From contig NC_031792.1 in NCBI RefSeq assembly GCF_001522545.3, positions 2,315,500 to 2,379,499 of the forward strand: 64,000 nucleotides of DNA, in the 5' to 3' direction. The translations under genes and the position numbers were made by a program. How positions within the stretch are numbered: position 1 is the stretch's first letter; every line of letters begins with the position of its first letter. Below, piece by piece: positions 47,106 to 59,182 of the stretch. This DNA comes from Parus major (lineage: Eukaryota > Chordata > Aves > Passeriformes > Paridae). The notes under the pieces are model-generated. The model worked only from the letters and a program-made list of their open reading frames with translations. It was not told where the DNA came from and ran no database searches.

Positions 47106-48267
47106 TACGCAGCCGGTGCCCCCCGACCGCCTCCCGCACTCGCTGAAGGACTTTGGGAGCAGCCCTTTGCGGTGTTTTAGCGCACAGAGAGTTGAAAAAT
47201 GCCACGCTCGGGCTTCTCAGCAGAGCTGAAGTTCACGGAGCGAGGGGAGGGGGGCACTCGGGGTGGCTCCAACTCTTGCGGATCGGCGGGGAGCGGCTCC
47301 GGGCTGCGGGAGCGTGCGGAGGGCAGGGATGCTCCCCGCGGGCTCGGAGGATGCTGCGCTCGCTGCCGGCGTGCCACGCTCGGAGGCGGCGGGGAAAACG
47401 CTCTTTAAACTCGTATTTGGCTCAGGCTTTGGATGGAGAAGAAAAGGCTCGTTGTTCTGGAAGGCGTTTGTGCGGAGTTGTGCCGGGGAGCGATCGGCGT
47501 TAGGATCGCTGAGGTGCTCGTTGTGTGCGCAGACGTGCGGGGCTGATGCTGACACACTCCCCTGATGAACCGGCAGCGCCGAGCCCGGGCAGTGTGCGGG
47601 GAAAACTCCACGCAGAAACCTCTTCCTAGGCCCAACTTTATCCCGGCTAATTTATGCCCAAACTCCGGTTTAGCTGCGGCTCTGGCCGGGGCTCTGCGTA
47701 GGTGCGAGATGCTGCGAGCGCTGCCCGGCTCTCGCCATCCATCGGGCTGGATTCTTTCGCTTGATAGGATTGAGACCCCGAGGTTGTGGCCCTGGGGGAG
47801 CTAATTGGACCCCCGTGGCTCTGGCTTTGTCGCCACACTCGTGTCCTCCGTGGGGAGGTGCTGCTGGCCGGAGCACCCAGCGCCTCCCCGGGGACCGGCC
47901 ACAAGCGAGGGATGCTCAGGGACAGCCCAGCTCGCTCTGCCGCCGCATCCCGGCCGCTCTGCCGGGGCTCCAGCAGCCCCCACAGCACGGCAGAGCCCCC
48001 CAGGAGGAGGCAGCCCCTTTGTGTCGGCGAGGCAAGGCAGCCTTTCCTCCGGGCAGCGGCTCGGCAGCCACATCCCGGCTGGATGTGAGCGCTGCAGGCA
48101 GCGGGAGCAGAGCCCTCCCCGCCTCCCTGGGCAGCAAGTCGGGAGTCTACGGCATCGGAGAGAGCCAGGAGCATCCCCCAGGAGTCTGTGGCTCGGCTGG
48201 GGAGCTGACAGGACCGACAGCTGCCTCTGCCGCCAGCTCCTGGGTGCTCAGCCGGGCGTGCTCGCAG
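47100..48267 (+). other. Candidate noncoding first exon B (donor at 48268)
   Basis: The second half of the island ends with CTCGCAG followed by GTAGGAG, another strong donor. It may represent an alternative or internal 5' UTR exon. Borders other than the donor are unknown. Confidence 0.3.
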
Positions 48268-50337
48268 GTAGGAGGGGGATGCGGCCGTGCTGGGGCTTCC
48301 CTGCCGTGCTCTGCTCGAGTCTTGTTTCACAGAGGGGGAGAAACCATCCGCAGTGAGGCTCCCACGGCGCCAAGGCGTGTTTAAAGTGTCTCCATGCGAG
48401 CCTGCTTCAGTATTGATGTGTCTGAAGCTGGGGATCTGAAGAGAACCATCTGCGTGGAGAAATCGATGGTGAGAGGCAGAACCTTCCCCTCTCGGTTTCC
48501 ATTTCAGGGCTGGGCCTGATGAGCAGAGACAGAAGTTGGGAAAGTTGCTGTGTGGCTCTCTGTGGTTTGCAGGTGGTGCTTTCCCCTGCACCTGGCAGGA
48601 ATTAATACCCTGGGATGAGACATCTGGAATTTTGAGGAAGAGGGAGCTGCTGAAGGGCTGTGCTGAGCAGAGAATGGCAGAGCAGGAAAGGAGAATCCTC
48701 TTTTTAAAAAAAAAATCCTTTAAATGTCCCTTTCTCTTAGACCCTTTGTGATCTGGCTCGTGTGTGGTGAGAACAGGCTGCCTGAGGAAGGTGAACCCCA
48801 AAACGAAGGGCTTTATCCCAAAATCTTGAAAAGATTGGTTCTAGATGGCTGATTTGGAGTAGGTGCCTCCAGTTTTAAGAGGCACAGAGATGATGCTGCT
48901 GCTGCAGGTTTCTTGCTGGAGGTTTCTTTTGCAAGCTGTGCAAGGAAAATCAGCCAAGGAGTCATCTGGACTGGCAAAGGTCTGGATACCTCGGTGCCAA
49001 GGAGCACTCAGCAATCTGGGGGTGATTGGGGCAGGATTTGAGGGACCTGGGCTTCTGAGAGCTCATCAAAGGAGCAGCCAGGTGAGGCAGGGGCAGTGCT
49101 GCCTCCAGACTATCCTGAAAGCTTCACTGTGCCACGAAATTTCATCTCCTCTGTGTGTGTGTGCTCACATTGATGTCTCTGCTCGATGGAAAAGCAGAGA
49201 GTGAACTTCCAACTCAACCAGGAGGATCCTCAGCTAAATCCTGGCTGATTGCATGGGAAATTCTGGTGGGAAAGTGCCTGGCTGTGATGTGGGACCTCTG
49301 TGTTCCATGTGGGATCAGATTCCTGCTGCTCCTGGAGGAACCTGTTGGTTTTCCACGTGAAACAGGGCCAGAGGAAAGGCTTGGCTGGAGGAGAAGCTGT
49401 TTTCACTGGGTGATGGCTGGGTGGGTGGAAGGAAAAGGCTTTGGAGCCAGCAGAAGAAGGAGGAAAAGCAGGGGAGAGGAGGAGCAGATACATCCTTATG
49501 GTCAGACAGGCAGAGGAGAACACTCTCCTCCAAGAAACTTCATTTTTTTGAAGGCAATTTAAGCTTTATTCTGGCTTTGCTCAGCATTCAGCATGTGCAG
49601 ACAGTTGATGTCTTGCCCTTTTTAAAGGCTTGCTGATGTTCCTGAGGTGTGGATATTGATTTTCACTGACCTGGGGGAGAGATCTTCAGGGGCAGCTCTT
49701 GCTGGGGTCAGATTTTATTTATTTTTCATGCTTCTAGGCCGGCAGAAGGCAAGACAGAAGTTTTGCAAGCCTCCTCAGAAATGGTTTTTGTTCTGGGGCA
49801 AGAGGTTTCTAAGGCAGCACATAAAAGACAACAAATCTGTTAAAACAAGGCACCTTTGCTGTGTGTGAACAGGAGGAACAGTGAAATTGTGGCTGAGCAG
49901 GATGAGAACAGCTTGGAGGGTGTTGCTTAGACCTGAGGGAGGAATCAGTGGGGTATCAGCAGCTCCATGAGGAAAAAAATGTCCAGAAAGGAGATTGTGG
50001 GACTGCTGGAGCTGTGCCTGTGCACAGGAGGCTGCAAACTCCACTTTGGCACCTCAGGACAGCCACTTACGCTGTCCTGGCTTCCCTGACAGGAAAAATG
50101 GGGGACTTGGAGAGATAAAAGAAGGTGTAAAACCTGTGAGGAGGTAATGGAGCGGTTTTAAGGATTCACATCATAACTTCATTTATGGGATGGAGCTGGC
50201 AAGGACAGATTGTGGTGGTAACACACAGGGATTCTTCTCTTTGTCCTGGTGCCTCTGGAAGATTTGGTTTGTTAATGGACGTGGGACTTGGTGGTGATGG
50301 AGGAAGAGGAAAATGTGGTGAGGAGCAGATTGGAGAG

Positions 50338-50415
50338 CCCCAGAATGGTTTGGGTTGCAAGGGAGCTTAAAGCCCATCTCATTCCATGGACAGGGACATA
50401 AACCAGGATCATTTC
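50338..50415 (-). mobile_element. CR1 LINE fragment, reverse orientation
   Basis: CCAGAATGGTTTGGGTTGC, then AGCCCATCTCATTCCATGGA: the complement of the last ~75 bp of a CR1 tail. Confidence 0.7.
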
Positions 50416-53400
50416 CATGCTGGTGACAGGGGGTGGCTGCTGGGCAGGACAGAGCTGGCAGTGCCCACCTGAGGGGAATCAGCAGCGATTGGACTGTCCC
50501 AGAGCGGGGAGCAGACCCAAGGTGATGCAGTTCAGTAGATCTGAGGTGAAACAGGTATAAACATAAAGGGGAGGATGCCTCTTTCTTTGTTCTCCTCTCC
50601 TCCCTGGCCATTTCCAAGGCCCCAGAGGGCAGAGGGAGCTGATGGATGCTGCAGGAATTTTTGCCACTCTCTGCCTGTACAGAAACCAAACCTGAGGGAG
50701 AGCTGGGATATCAGGCAAGTGAGTTTTTATTTCTGTGCCCGCTGGGAGGGCCTAATTATCCCTTCAATACTTGGATGGTCTATCCCTGGGGGTCAAATCA
50801 CCACAGTTTATATGCAGAGGATGGCTGCGCAGTAGGGAAGCCTTCCTTCCTAAGGCTGAGGAAATAAGAGTTCAACTTCTTCCAACGGGCCTAATTTATT
50901 TGGATATTTCATTAAATCCACCCAAAAGAGACTATTTTAGGAAATAAATAGCAGAATGTGGGCAATAAATAGCTGTGGGATAAGGGGCAGAGTTCAGTGC
51001 TGGCTTTCCTAGTTAAGCTGCAGAAAATAGAAGTGTAATGGCCGAGTGCTGATGGGAGCGTAGATATGTGATTATGTGAGGGTTCCTCACACTGAGGCTG
51101 GGCTTATTTATTATCTTTAATGATTTGGAGGTGGAAATGGATCAGAGCTGGGTTAGGCAGAGTGAACATGCTAACAGGAAGGGGTTGCTTTTGCAAGAAT
51201 GAAGAGGGAAAGCTGCGGGGTTGGAGCGTGCGGCGGTTCGGCCACTGCAGCAGCAGTTGGTGTAACTCCGATTTGAGCATGTGAAAAAAAGGGGAAACCT
51301 GAGTGAATCCTTCCCCAGTAACAAATCCTGGGTGATTCTGTGGGATTCTAGCAGGAGAACGCGCAGGGACACAAAGAGTTGATGTGGTTTGTGTGCAGCT
51401 GAGGAGGTCCCGGGGCTGTGTGGATGAGCTGCAGGTGCTGGGGAGCCCCAGGGGATGCTCTGCTGGGGCAAATGGGGCTTTCTCCATCTCTGTGTGGCTC
51501 AGAGAGAGCTCTGCAGTGAATTCTGCTCTTCCCAAAGCCTCCCAGCTCAGGGTTTTGCTGCTGCTGGAGCAGGGGCTCTGGGTGTCTGGACTGTGCCAGC
51601 ATCCCGCTGGATTTGCTGCCTTGGAATCAGTCAAGGGGAACTTTGCAGAGCCCTGAGCTCCTGGTGGGGCCATGCCCTGGCTTTCCCGAGGGGGTAGATG
51701 GTGGCTCAGGGATGGAGGAGCTGAGATGAGCTGTCCATCTCCAGGGCTGATTTCCCCCAGGTTTGTGGTGCCTCCATCCCAGAGCCCTGGGGATGTTCCG
51801 TGTTTGAAGCACAGCCTTTGAAGAGTCTGTGGTGTCTCGGTGCTGGGAGGGGGATTGCAGAGCCCAGAGGGTTCTGTTTCTGCTGGACTGCACCTCCCTG
51901 AGCCAGCTCTTATCCCAGCAACAATATTTATTCCTTGTACCTGCTGCATGTGAGCAGCTCTGTAACAAAATACCCACACAGAGCCTCACCTGCTGAGCCA
52001 TCCAGCACCGGGGGATTTTCATCTCTGCTGAGATCTCCTGCCTTCAAAGTCTGCAGAATTTATTTGCATCCTTCATGAGGGAGACAGCCAGGCACAGCAT
52101 TTTGTAATTTTTTTTTTTATTATTTTTTTCCTGTTCCTCCCCCCTGCTTCCCCACTGGCTTTTCAGTTTGTTTATTTGGTGAGCTCAGCATCAGCACAAT
52201 GATGTGGAAATAAAGCAAAGGAGCTTCCTCTTGGCCTCCCTGCATATGCATAAATGGGAGACATAGATCATGCTGGCAATCCCCAGCCAGGCTCCACTTA
52301 ATGGAAATTCTCCTGTGACCTTACAAACCCCTCTTTGCCAGGGTTTATAATGAGTCTGCAGAAATCCGTGCAGGGCACAAACAAGTCACCTGAGGTCTCA
52401 GACCCTGCGAGAGCAATGTGCTAATGATAATAACGCTAATTTCCCACCCACTCAGCCATGTGCTCGGCTCCTTAAAGAGTTTGCTATTTTTAAAAAGCAG
52501 TTTTTTCACCTTTTTGAGGACTGTTAGGACGAGTGTGTAGGGGAGGAGGAGAACAACCTGTGGGGAACAGCTCTCCCTGAGCTGTCTGACACCAGATCCC
52601 CCTGGGAGCATCCCTGGGTCCTTGCCTGGCTCTGGCTGGAGCAGTTTCAGGTGATGAACCTCACACCTCAGCAGCTTCAGCAGAAAATCAGCTTTCCTTG
52701 CCTCTGCACCTCCCTACAGCCAAGTCTGATAACAGAGACCACCTCTGGCCCCTCAGGAGGGGATGGATTCCTGAAAACCCTCTGTTCAGCCTTGACCTCC
52801 GTGTAAACTTTCTGCTGCAAACCACGGAGTTTTTGGTTCAGCGGCAGGAGTTGATGTTTTTTGATGGCGTTTTGATGCCGAGGGTTTGTTTGATGGCTCT
52901 CTGTCCCTGCTCAGAGACACGGGGCTCCTTGTCACTGCTGCTGGGATTCACGGGCAGCTTTCCCTTTGCAGGGTTTGATGAAGCAGCAAATTGTGTCTGA
53001 GAGAGCCGCTCGAAACGTGCCTTGCTTTGGGTGAGGTGGCTGAGCCAGGGGCTGCAAACTCAGCTCATTGCATCCACTGCAGATCTGCCAACTCTTACCT
53101 GTGCCAAAACTGCTTTTTTTCCACCCCAAAAAAAGAGGTTAATCAAAGAATCTGTCCCTCTGCCCACACTCGCTGTTTGCCCTCGCTGTTTTCTTGTTTT
53201 CTCTCTGATATTTGCCGTTTCCTGCAGCACCCCCTGACTGCTGCTGAGGGTGTGTGTGCAGCTCTGGTTATCACATCTCTTTTAGCCCGAGAAAGGTTTG
53301 GGGCAGAGCCTGTGCTGATGCTCACCGAGCATCTGGTCCTCTCCAGGTCCCATTCATCACTGTCTCGCACTTCGCATTATTGTTCACGCCGAGGGAAAGT

Positions 53401-56400
53401 GGGTGTGAAGCTGGAATAATAATGTTTCACACTTGCTTTGCGGTGGGTTTGATACCCAACAGCATTTGAGCCCAGCACAGAAGGCACCGAGAGATGGAGG
53501 GGGCTGCGAGCAGCAGCTGACAAATAAAAATTAATTACCTTCAGTGAGGAAATGACCACTCTGTGTCATTACATCCCTGACAAAATGAAAATCGAGGTGG
53601 GGTTTTTAAATCCTGGTTTAACAGGTTAGAAGGAACCTGCAGGTGAGGGCAGAGCTCAGTGCAATGGTTCCCCCAACTTCAACCTGGTTCTTTCAAATGG
53701 AATTCCAGCATGGATGGGGCAGCAGGGATATTTTCCTGAACCTGCAGAACACTGGAAAAACCCTCTGTAGTCCAAAGTGCCTTGCTCATTTCCAAAGGGC
53801 TTGGGGGTTAAATGGTGGACCTTGATGCAGTTGTTTTAATGGCATAAGCATGGAAAGAATGTAATGCTCCGTGGAATATCAGGAGTTTGGTGTTTGGGAA
53901 TCGGGGTCTTTTGGCAGCTGGACCTCCCAAGGGTCTCCCAGGAGATGTGGCTTTCAGTGATTTGGACTGACGTGCCTTTTGTGGTGCTCCTGCTGAGTGT
54001 TAAATAAGATTTAAGTCTCCTCAGTCACTATTTAGTTATTGAAGAACATCGCAGTCACCACAAGTGCAAACAAAACTGTCTGGATGTTTGTTTATGCAAC
54101 AGATCATTAGGAAGTCTGTACGAAAAAAAAAAATTCTTGTCTGTTAGATAATTAATCTGCATTTTAAGAATTGTCTAAAGACATATTTGCAAGCCAGTCC
54201 ATTGAGCTGCTGCTCATCTAGTCAATAATCCCATATTTAATAGTCCCTGAGAATGTATTTCCATAATGTGCTGTGAACAGTTGAGAAATCTGCATCTTTT
54301 TTTGTCTTAAGATGTCAGTGCTCGCACATTTTCTATGACAATTTTTTTTTTTCCTTCCTTCTGACTGTGGGTGAGAAAATCCAGACAGATGAACTCCCAA
54401 CTGGTGGGGCTGGGGGCAGGGAAGAGGGGAAGATGCTGGGAGCAAGCCCCTGGGTGCAGATCCTGGATGAGTTTGCAGTTTCCATCTGGCATCTGCGAGC
54501 CTGCAACGTGCTGGCAGCACTGCCCAAAATGCACCTGGGGGCTGGGGGGAGCAGGGCCAGGGGCTTTCCCAGCTCCCAAAATCCCGGGGGAGTCAGGGAA
54601 GTGGGAGCATGGCTTGGGAAGGAGGGTCTGGCATGAGCTGGGCTGGACCAGATGCCGTGACGTGGGAGATGCTGTGGTGGGAACGCCGGGGTCCTGGTGC
54701 CGTAGGTTTGATCCTGGCAGGAGCAGGGATGTCCTGGCAGTGCTGGGATTGGGATGCTGGAGCTCTTTTGGCTCCCAGGATGGGGCTGTGCTGCAGCAGC
54801 ACAAAGCCATGGGGACCTGTGGCTGTGCCTGGGCAGTGACTCCCCTCTTCCAGCCTGGAATTCTGAGAGCAACCACTGGATTTTGGGGTGTGTGCAGCAC
54901 CTCTGAGCCGAGGTTTTGCGTGTTCCCGCATGGATGGATGTGAGGGTGTGGGGTTTAGCCAGTTCCCTTGGTTTCCAGAGGGAAAGGCTGAGTGCACAGG
55001 CAGCCCCTGTGATAATTTACTAATCCACACTAACGAGAGTGGGGAGTAAAACCCACACTTGGCGAGAGGAACCCCCGGGAGCCGCCACATCAAGGTGAGA
55101 AGCAGGAGCTTAATTTCATTATCTTATCAATAACTGGCTGGTCTTGTGCTGTGCTGTGAATCCTCAGGAGTGCTAATGCTATCTCGGGCTGTCTAAGCAG
55201 AGAAATAATGAATACAAGCAGGAAGAGCATTGTGTGCAGCCCTGGTATCTATACCTTAAAAATGATGTTGGCAAACTGGAGGGAGATAAGGGGAGAGCCA
55301 CGGGGATGATGTGAGGGCTGTAAAACAGGCTGGAGAGAGAAAGAGGCTGAAGCCCAATCTTCTTCTCACAGAAAGGAGTGATTTGATTATTGTCCAGGAG
55401 TACTTAAGCAGGGGAAGAGACCTGTGCTAGGCAAAGGTTGGGAAGGAAGGCCATGGTTCTGTGGCTGGGTGCTCAAGCTGGATAAATCCAGACAAGAAAA
55501 AGCCATGTTTTATTTTTGCACAGCTTTATATTTAAGCACAGGAGCAAATTACCCAGGACTTGGTACATTTGCTGTTCTTTAAATTGAAATGATACATCTT
55601 GCCAGCGTTCTTTTAGGTCAACTGCAGGTTTGGAGTGGGAAAAGCTCAGCATGAGTCAGTCACAACTCAAACAAGATTTTCAAAATGGTCATTATTGCCC
55701 TTCAAATCTTTCAGTTATGTTATGAATTTTTATTTTTTTTTCCTGATGTGGGGGAGAGCAGGGATGTAAAATCCAGCAGGGCTTTGGGCTGTAGTGTGGA
55801 AGGGATTGGGTTGCTGACAGCTGAGCCCGTGTGTGGGGCTTACCCAGTTAAAAAAGCCCCTTTTCCCACTGCTTTAAGACTGGAACAGGCCTGTTTGGAA
55901 GTGTTCAGGGTGTCTGAAGGGTTCTGATTTCCTGCTGCTGTCCCGTGGGATTCACCAGCATCCCAAGCCTCCTGCACAGGGGATGCTGCAGCCACAGATC
56001 CCCTCCTGCGCCTCCCGGGAGGTGCTCAGCAGACCCAGGGAGGGAGATTAAGGGGAATCTCTCTTCGGTGGGTGGCTGGCATGTTAATTAGGGCACGGGG
56101 CTGCTCTGGAAGGTCACTGTCACCTCTTACCTCACCAACCTTAAAGCTGCAGAGTGGGGAAGGAGCAGAGGCAAGAAAATGGAGCTGGAAACAAACCCAG
56201 CTTCGCCAGGGATTGGGATGGGGAGGTTTAGCCAGTGCTGCCTCCCCTTTTCCACATGGAAAGTTATTCCAGGTGGGAATTCCACAGCCTGGCTCCATCC
56301 CACTTTGACTCAGCTCTTTGCAGAACTGAAGGATATTCCCTTTCAGAGGGTGGCTCCTCATTCTTTTTCTTCCCATGCTTGATGCAGGTGCGCTGAAGAA

Positions 56401-58054
56401 AATTAAATTAGAGCTGTATCAGTACAAGGGGGAGATTACCATTTGCAAAACCGTGTTTTGCTTAAGTTAGTAATAATGTAAGTGTTAATTGAGTGTTCAT
56501 TGATTGCCTGTCACCACCCTGATGTAATTCTGCTCTTCTCGGGCGGGTGCCCTACCCCTGGTTAAACAGAGCTGCTCTTGCACCAGGAGCCGGCTGGGCT
56601 GTTCATTTCTTCCCCCCAGTGATTCCATTTTACCAGCTGGATAATTAGCATCATCTCCTCCTCTTTGGAGCCAGCTCAGCCTGCACACCATCCTTGTTCT
56701 CTCCCAAGTATCTTTAATGCTTTAATACTTCAGGGTTTTTAAGTGGCCCTAGACAAGAATTTAAGCAGGGTGATGTGTTTGAACTCGGTCCAGGAGCTGT
56801 TGTCTGCCTGGATTTAGGGTCTCAGCTCCCCCAGCAATTGCTCTGTTCATTAGAGGCCTTTTGTTGCTGGAGGTTCAATTATGGGAGTGAATGGTGTTTT
56901 ATGGGAATAGAGGTGGGGAAGGAGAAGCCGAGAGCTTTCATTGCTAATGGTGTCTGTTATGTAAATGGCTCTGTAATCAGGTAATCGAGGCTGAGTCGTG
57001 CTGGTGACAGGACTCGTGCAATCCTTCCACTGGAGACTCCTCGGAGCCTTTTTGTGGTCCAAGGAAGCTGCTCGGGCTCCCAGCGAGGAGTGCTCAGGTG
57101 TGGGAGGTTCCCATGAGGACACACCAAGGTGAGGGTTGGATCCACACTCCTTGAGTCCTCTGAGTCCTCCTGTAACCCAGCCAGGAGCTGGCAGCACATC
57201 CCAGTGATCCCAGCACCAAATGAGGCTCCTCTCCCGCATCCACCCCATGATCCAGCGTGCCCGGAGTAATTGAGTTTCCCCTCTGAAGAGTGAGGCTCGC
57301 TGTGCACTTCTGCATATTCAATTATTCCTTCGTGCAGCAGAGCTCAAAGATCTGTGGTGGGGCTTTCCCGGTGGGAAGGATCTTCCTGGTGTGTGTTTGG
57401 TGGGCTGGAGCACCTTTGGAAAGATTAATTAACCCTGGGTGAGAAACTGTGATTTAGCATTTATGCAGTGCGGGGGGGGGGAGAGGGAAATTAATATTCC
57501 TTCTGCCATGCAGAATCTGTTTAAGCTCCTGCCTTCAGCTTGTCTGACTGGGAATCTCCTCTAACTTGTACAAATGAAAGAACAATTTGTTTTAGATGAT
57601 GAGTTACGAGAATATTGCTCATAGACCCAGAACACGACATTTTCAATCACATCTTTATTGCATTGGTAAGGAAAAAAAATGATTTTTAGGATCTTGACAT
57701 GCTTATCCTTCGGAGACCAAGTCAATTATCATATTATATCAGCGTTTACTCCATGGCTCTCTGGTCTCTGGGAATATCATGGCATCAAGAGGAAAATCCT
57801 GTGAGTTTTATTGCAGCTGTTGAGGAGTTGAAAGGATTGCCCAAGTTTCTATCCACAGGTGGCCTTCAGGAATAAGAAAATGGCTTAAGAAATGTGTGGT
57901 GGTAAAATATATAAGTTAGAGTTGTTTTGTCCATTCATTCTTTGGCAAGGTGCAGCTTTTACCTTGTTTTGAGGGCCACAAGGAACTCATTTTCCATCAG
58001 CCTGGGAAGGTGGAGCTTCTCTTGCCGGGGACTTTGAGCAACAGGTCAGAAATC

Positions 58055-58116
58055 CTGAGTTGAATGATCAATTCACTGAATTGAATGATCAAATACTGAA
58101 TTGAATGATCAAATCC
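58055..58116. repeat. 20-21-bp tandem repeat, three copies
   Basis: CTGARTTGAATGATCAAWTC occurs three times in a row. Confidence 0.92.
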
Positions 58117-59054
58117 TTCCTTATAGCCCTTGGCTGAGGTCATGGAAGGAGTTTTTGTGTTTTTTGTTGCCTGCAGGGTCTGTCCTGCTGGGAATTACAG
58201 TGGTTGGAGTTGTTCTCCTCTCCAGGCTGGGTTTTTTGGGTGAGGGACACTCTCATCCCCCGTTTTCCTCTGCCTGTGGAGCATGGACAAGCCTGTGCTG
58301 CTGGAATGTGGCAGATTAGCACGGGACGATGCTCCAGGAGCTGGAAATGCTGCTCTGAGCGCAGAACTCGGAGCACTTTTCTCCTTGAGCAGAAATCCAG
58401 TCACAAAAATATCCGAGTCCCATTTGCAGGCACTGGTGTTAATGCAGTGCAGCTGCTCTGCTCCATTTGCTTGCATAAATGCAGCTTTTAGAGCTGTCAC
58501 ATATGCTTGATGGAGCCACTACCCCTCACCTGCTCCTTCCTGGAGTGGCAATTCCTGGCAGGGATTGCCAAGACAGGGAGATGATGGCTGTCTCTGTGTA
58601 TTAGTGCATATGCCAGGGCTACAATCCCACCATTTCCAAGCTGCTCTGGATGGCTGGAATGCTCCAAATGCACTTGTGCAGATGGAATTTCTGGGCTGTA
58701 TTACCTTGGCTCGTGCCCTCCTTGGTTCTGTAGCTTTGTTTAGGTGGAGGTTTCGAGCTGGGGTTTGGCTCTCCTGTTATTGAAGTTGTTATGTTTTTAT
58801 AGTGTTGCATTACTCATTGGTTCCTTTCAAGTTTGCCAGCCGTGACTAATGAAGAGTTTTGCTGCAGCCTCTTGTGGAGTGGACACTCAAGATGCTGTAA
58901 AGGGATTTTTTTAGTGTTTTATCTTTCCTTTGCCACAGTTTGATACTGCAGTCGGTGCTTTTAGTGGGAAACTGGGAAGTTGTGCCTCCTTTTTTCCCCC
59001 AGCCCAGGAGGGGTTGGTTTGGGAGCTTCAGTAGTTAAAGGAATGAGTCAAAGT

Positions 59055-59182
59055 TTAAAGTTTGGAGGCACTTCAAGGCCAGGTTGGATGTGCTTGGAGC
59101 AGCCTGGGCTCACAGAACGTGTCCCAGCCTATGGGATGATTTTTAAATCCCTTCCAACCCAAATCTTGTTATTCTATGATCT
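59055..59182 (+). mobile_element. CR1 LINE 3'-end fragment
   Basis: CAAGGCCAGGTTGGATGTGC, CTTGGAGCAGCCTGGG and a final CTTCCAACCCAAATC with ATTCTATGAT, the intact CR1 terminal octamer. The best preserved copy in the window. Confidence 0.88.

Larger units (their letters stand above)
46680..48300 (+). promoter_or_regulatory. CpG island, probable promoter of the downstream gene (GRIK4 by synteny)
   Basis: CpG is frequent and GC content very high at 46690-47000 and again at 47100-48290, in sharp contrast to flanking DNA. No coding sequence is recognisable in it. In other amniotes the next gene after ARHGEF12 on the same strand is GRIK4, a kainate receptor subunit with long noncoding first exons. 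I infer its promoter here. No GRIK4 coding exon is in the window, so a lncRNA or other start is possible. Confidence 0.6.

Noticed and set aside
47647..48801. 384-codon open frame on the minus strand across the CpG island
   Set aside because: Low-complexity composition with overlapping long frames on both strands is typical of GC-rich noncoding DNA; no start context or family match.
51104..51979. 291-codon open frame on the minus strand
   Set aside because: Ser/Pro/Gln-rich peptide without domain, no splice or promoter context; likely chance in moderately GC-rich DNA.
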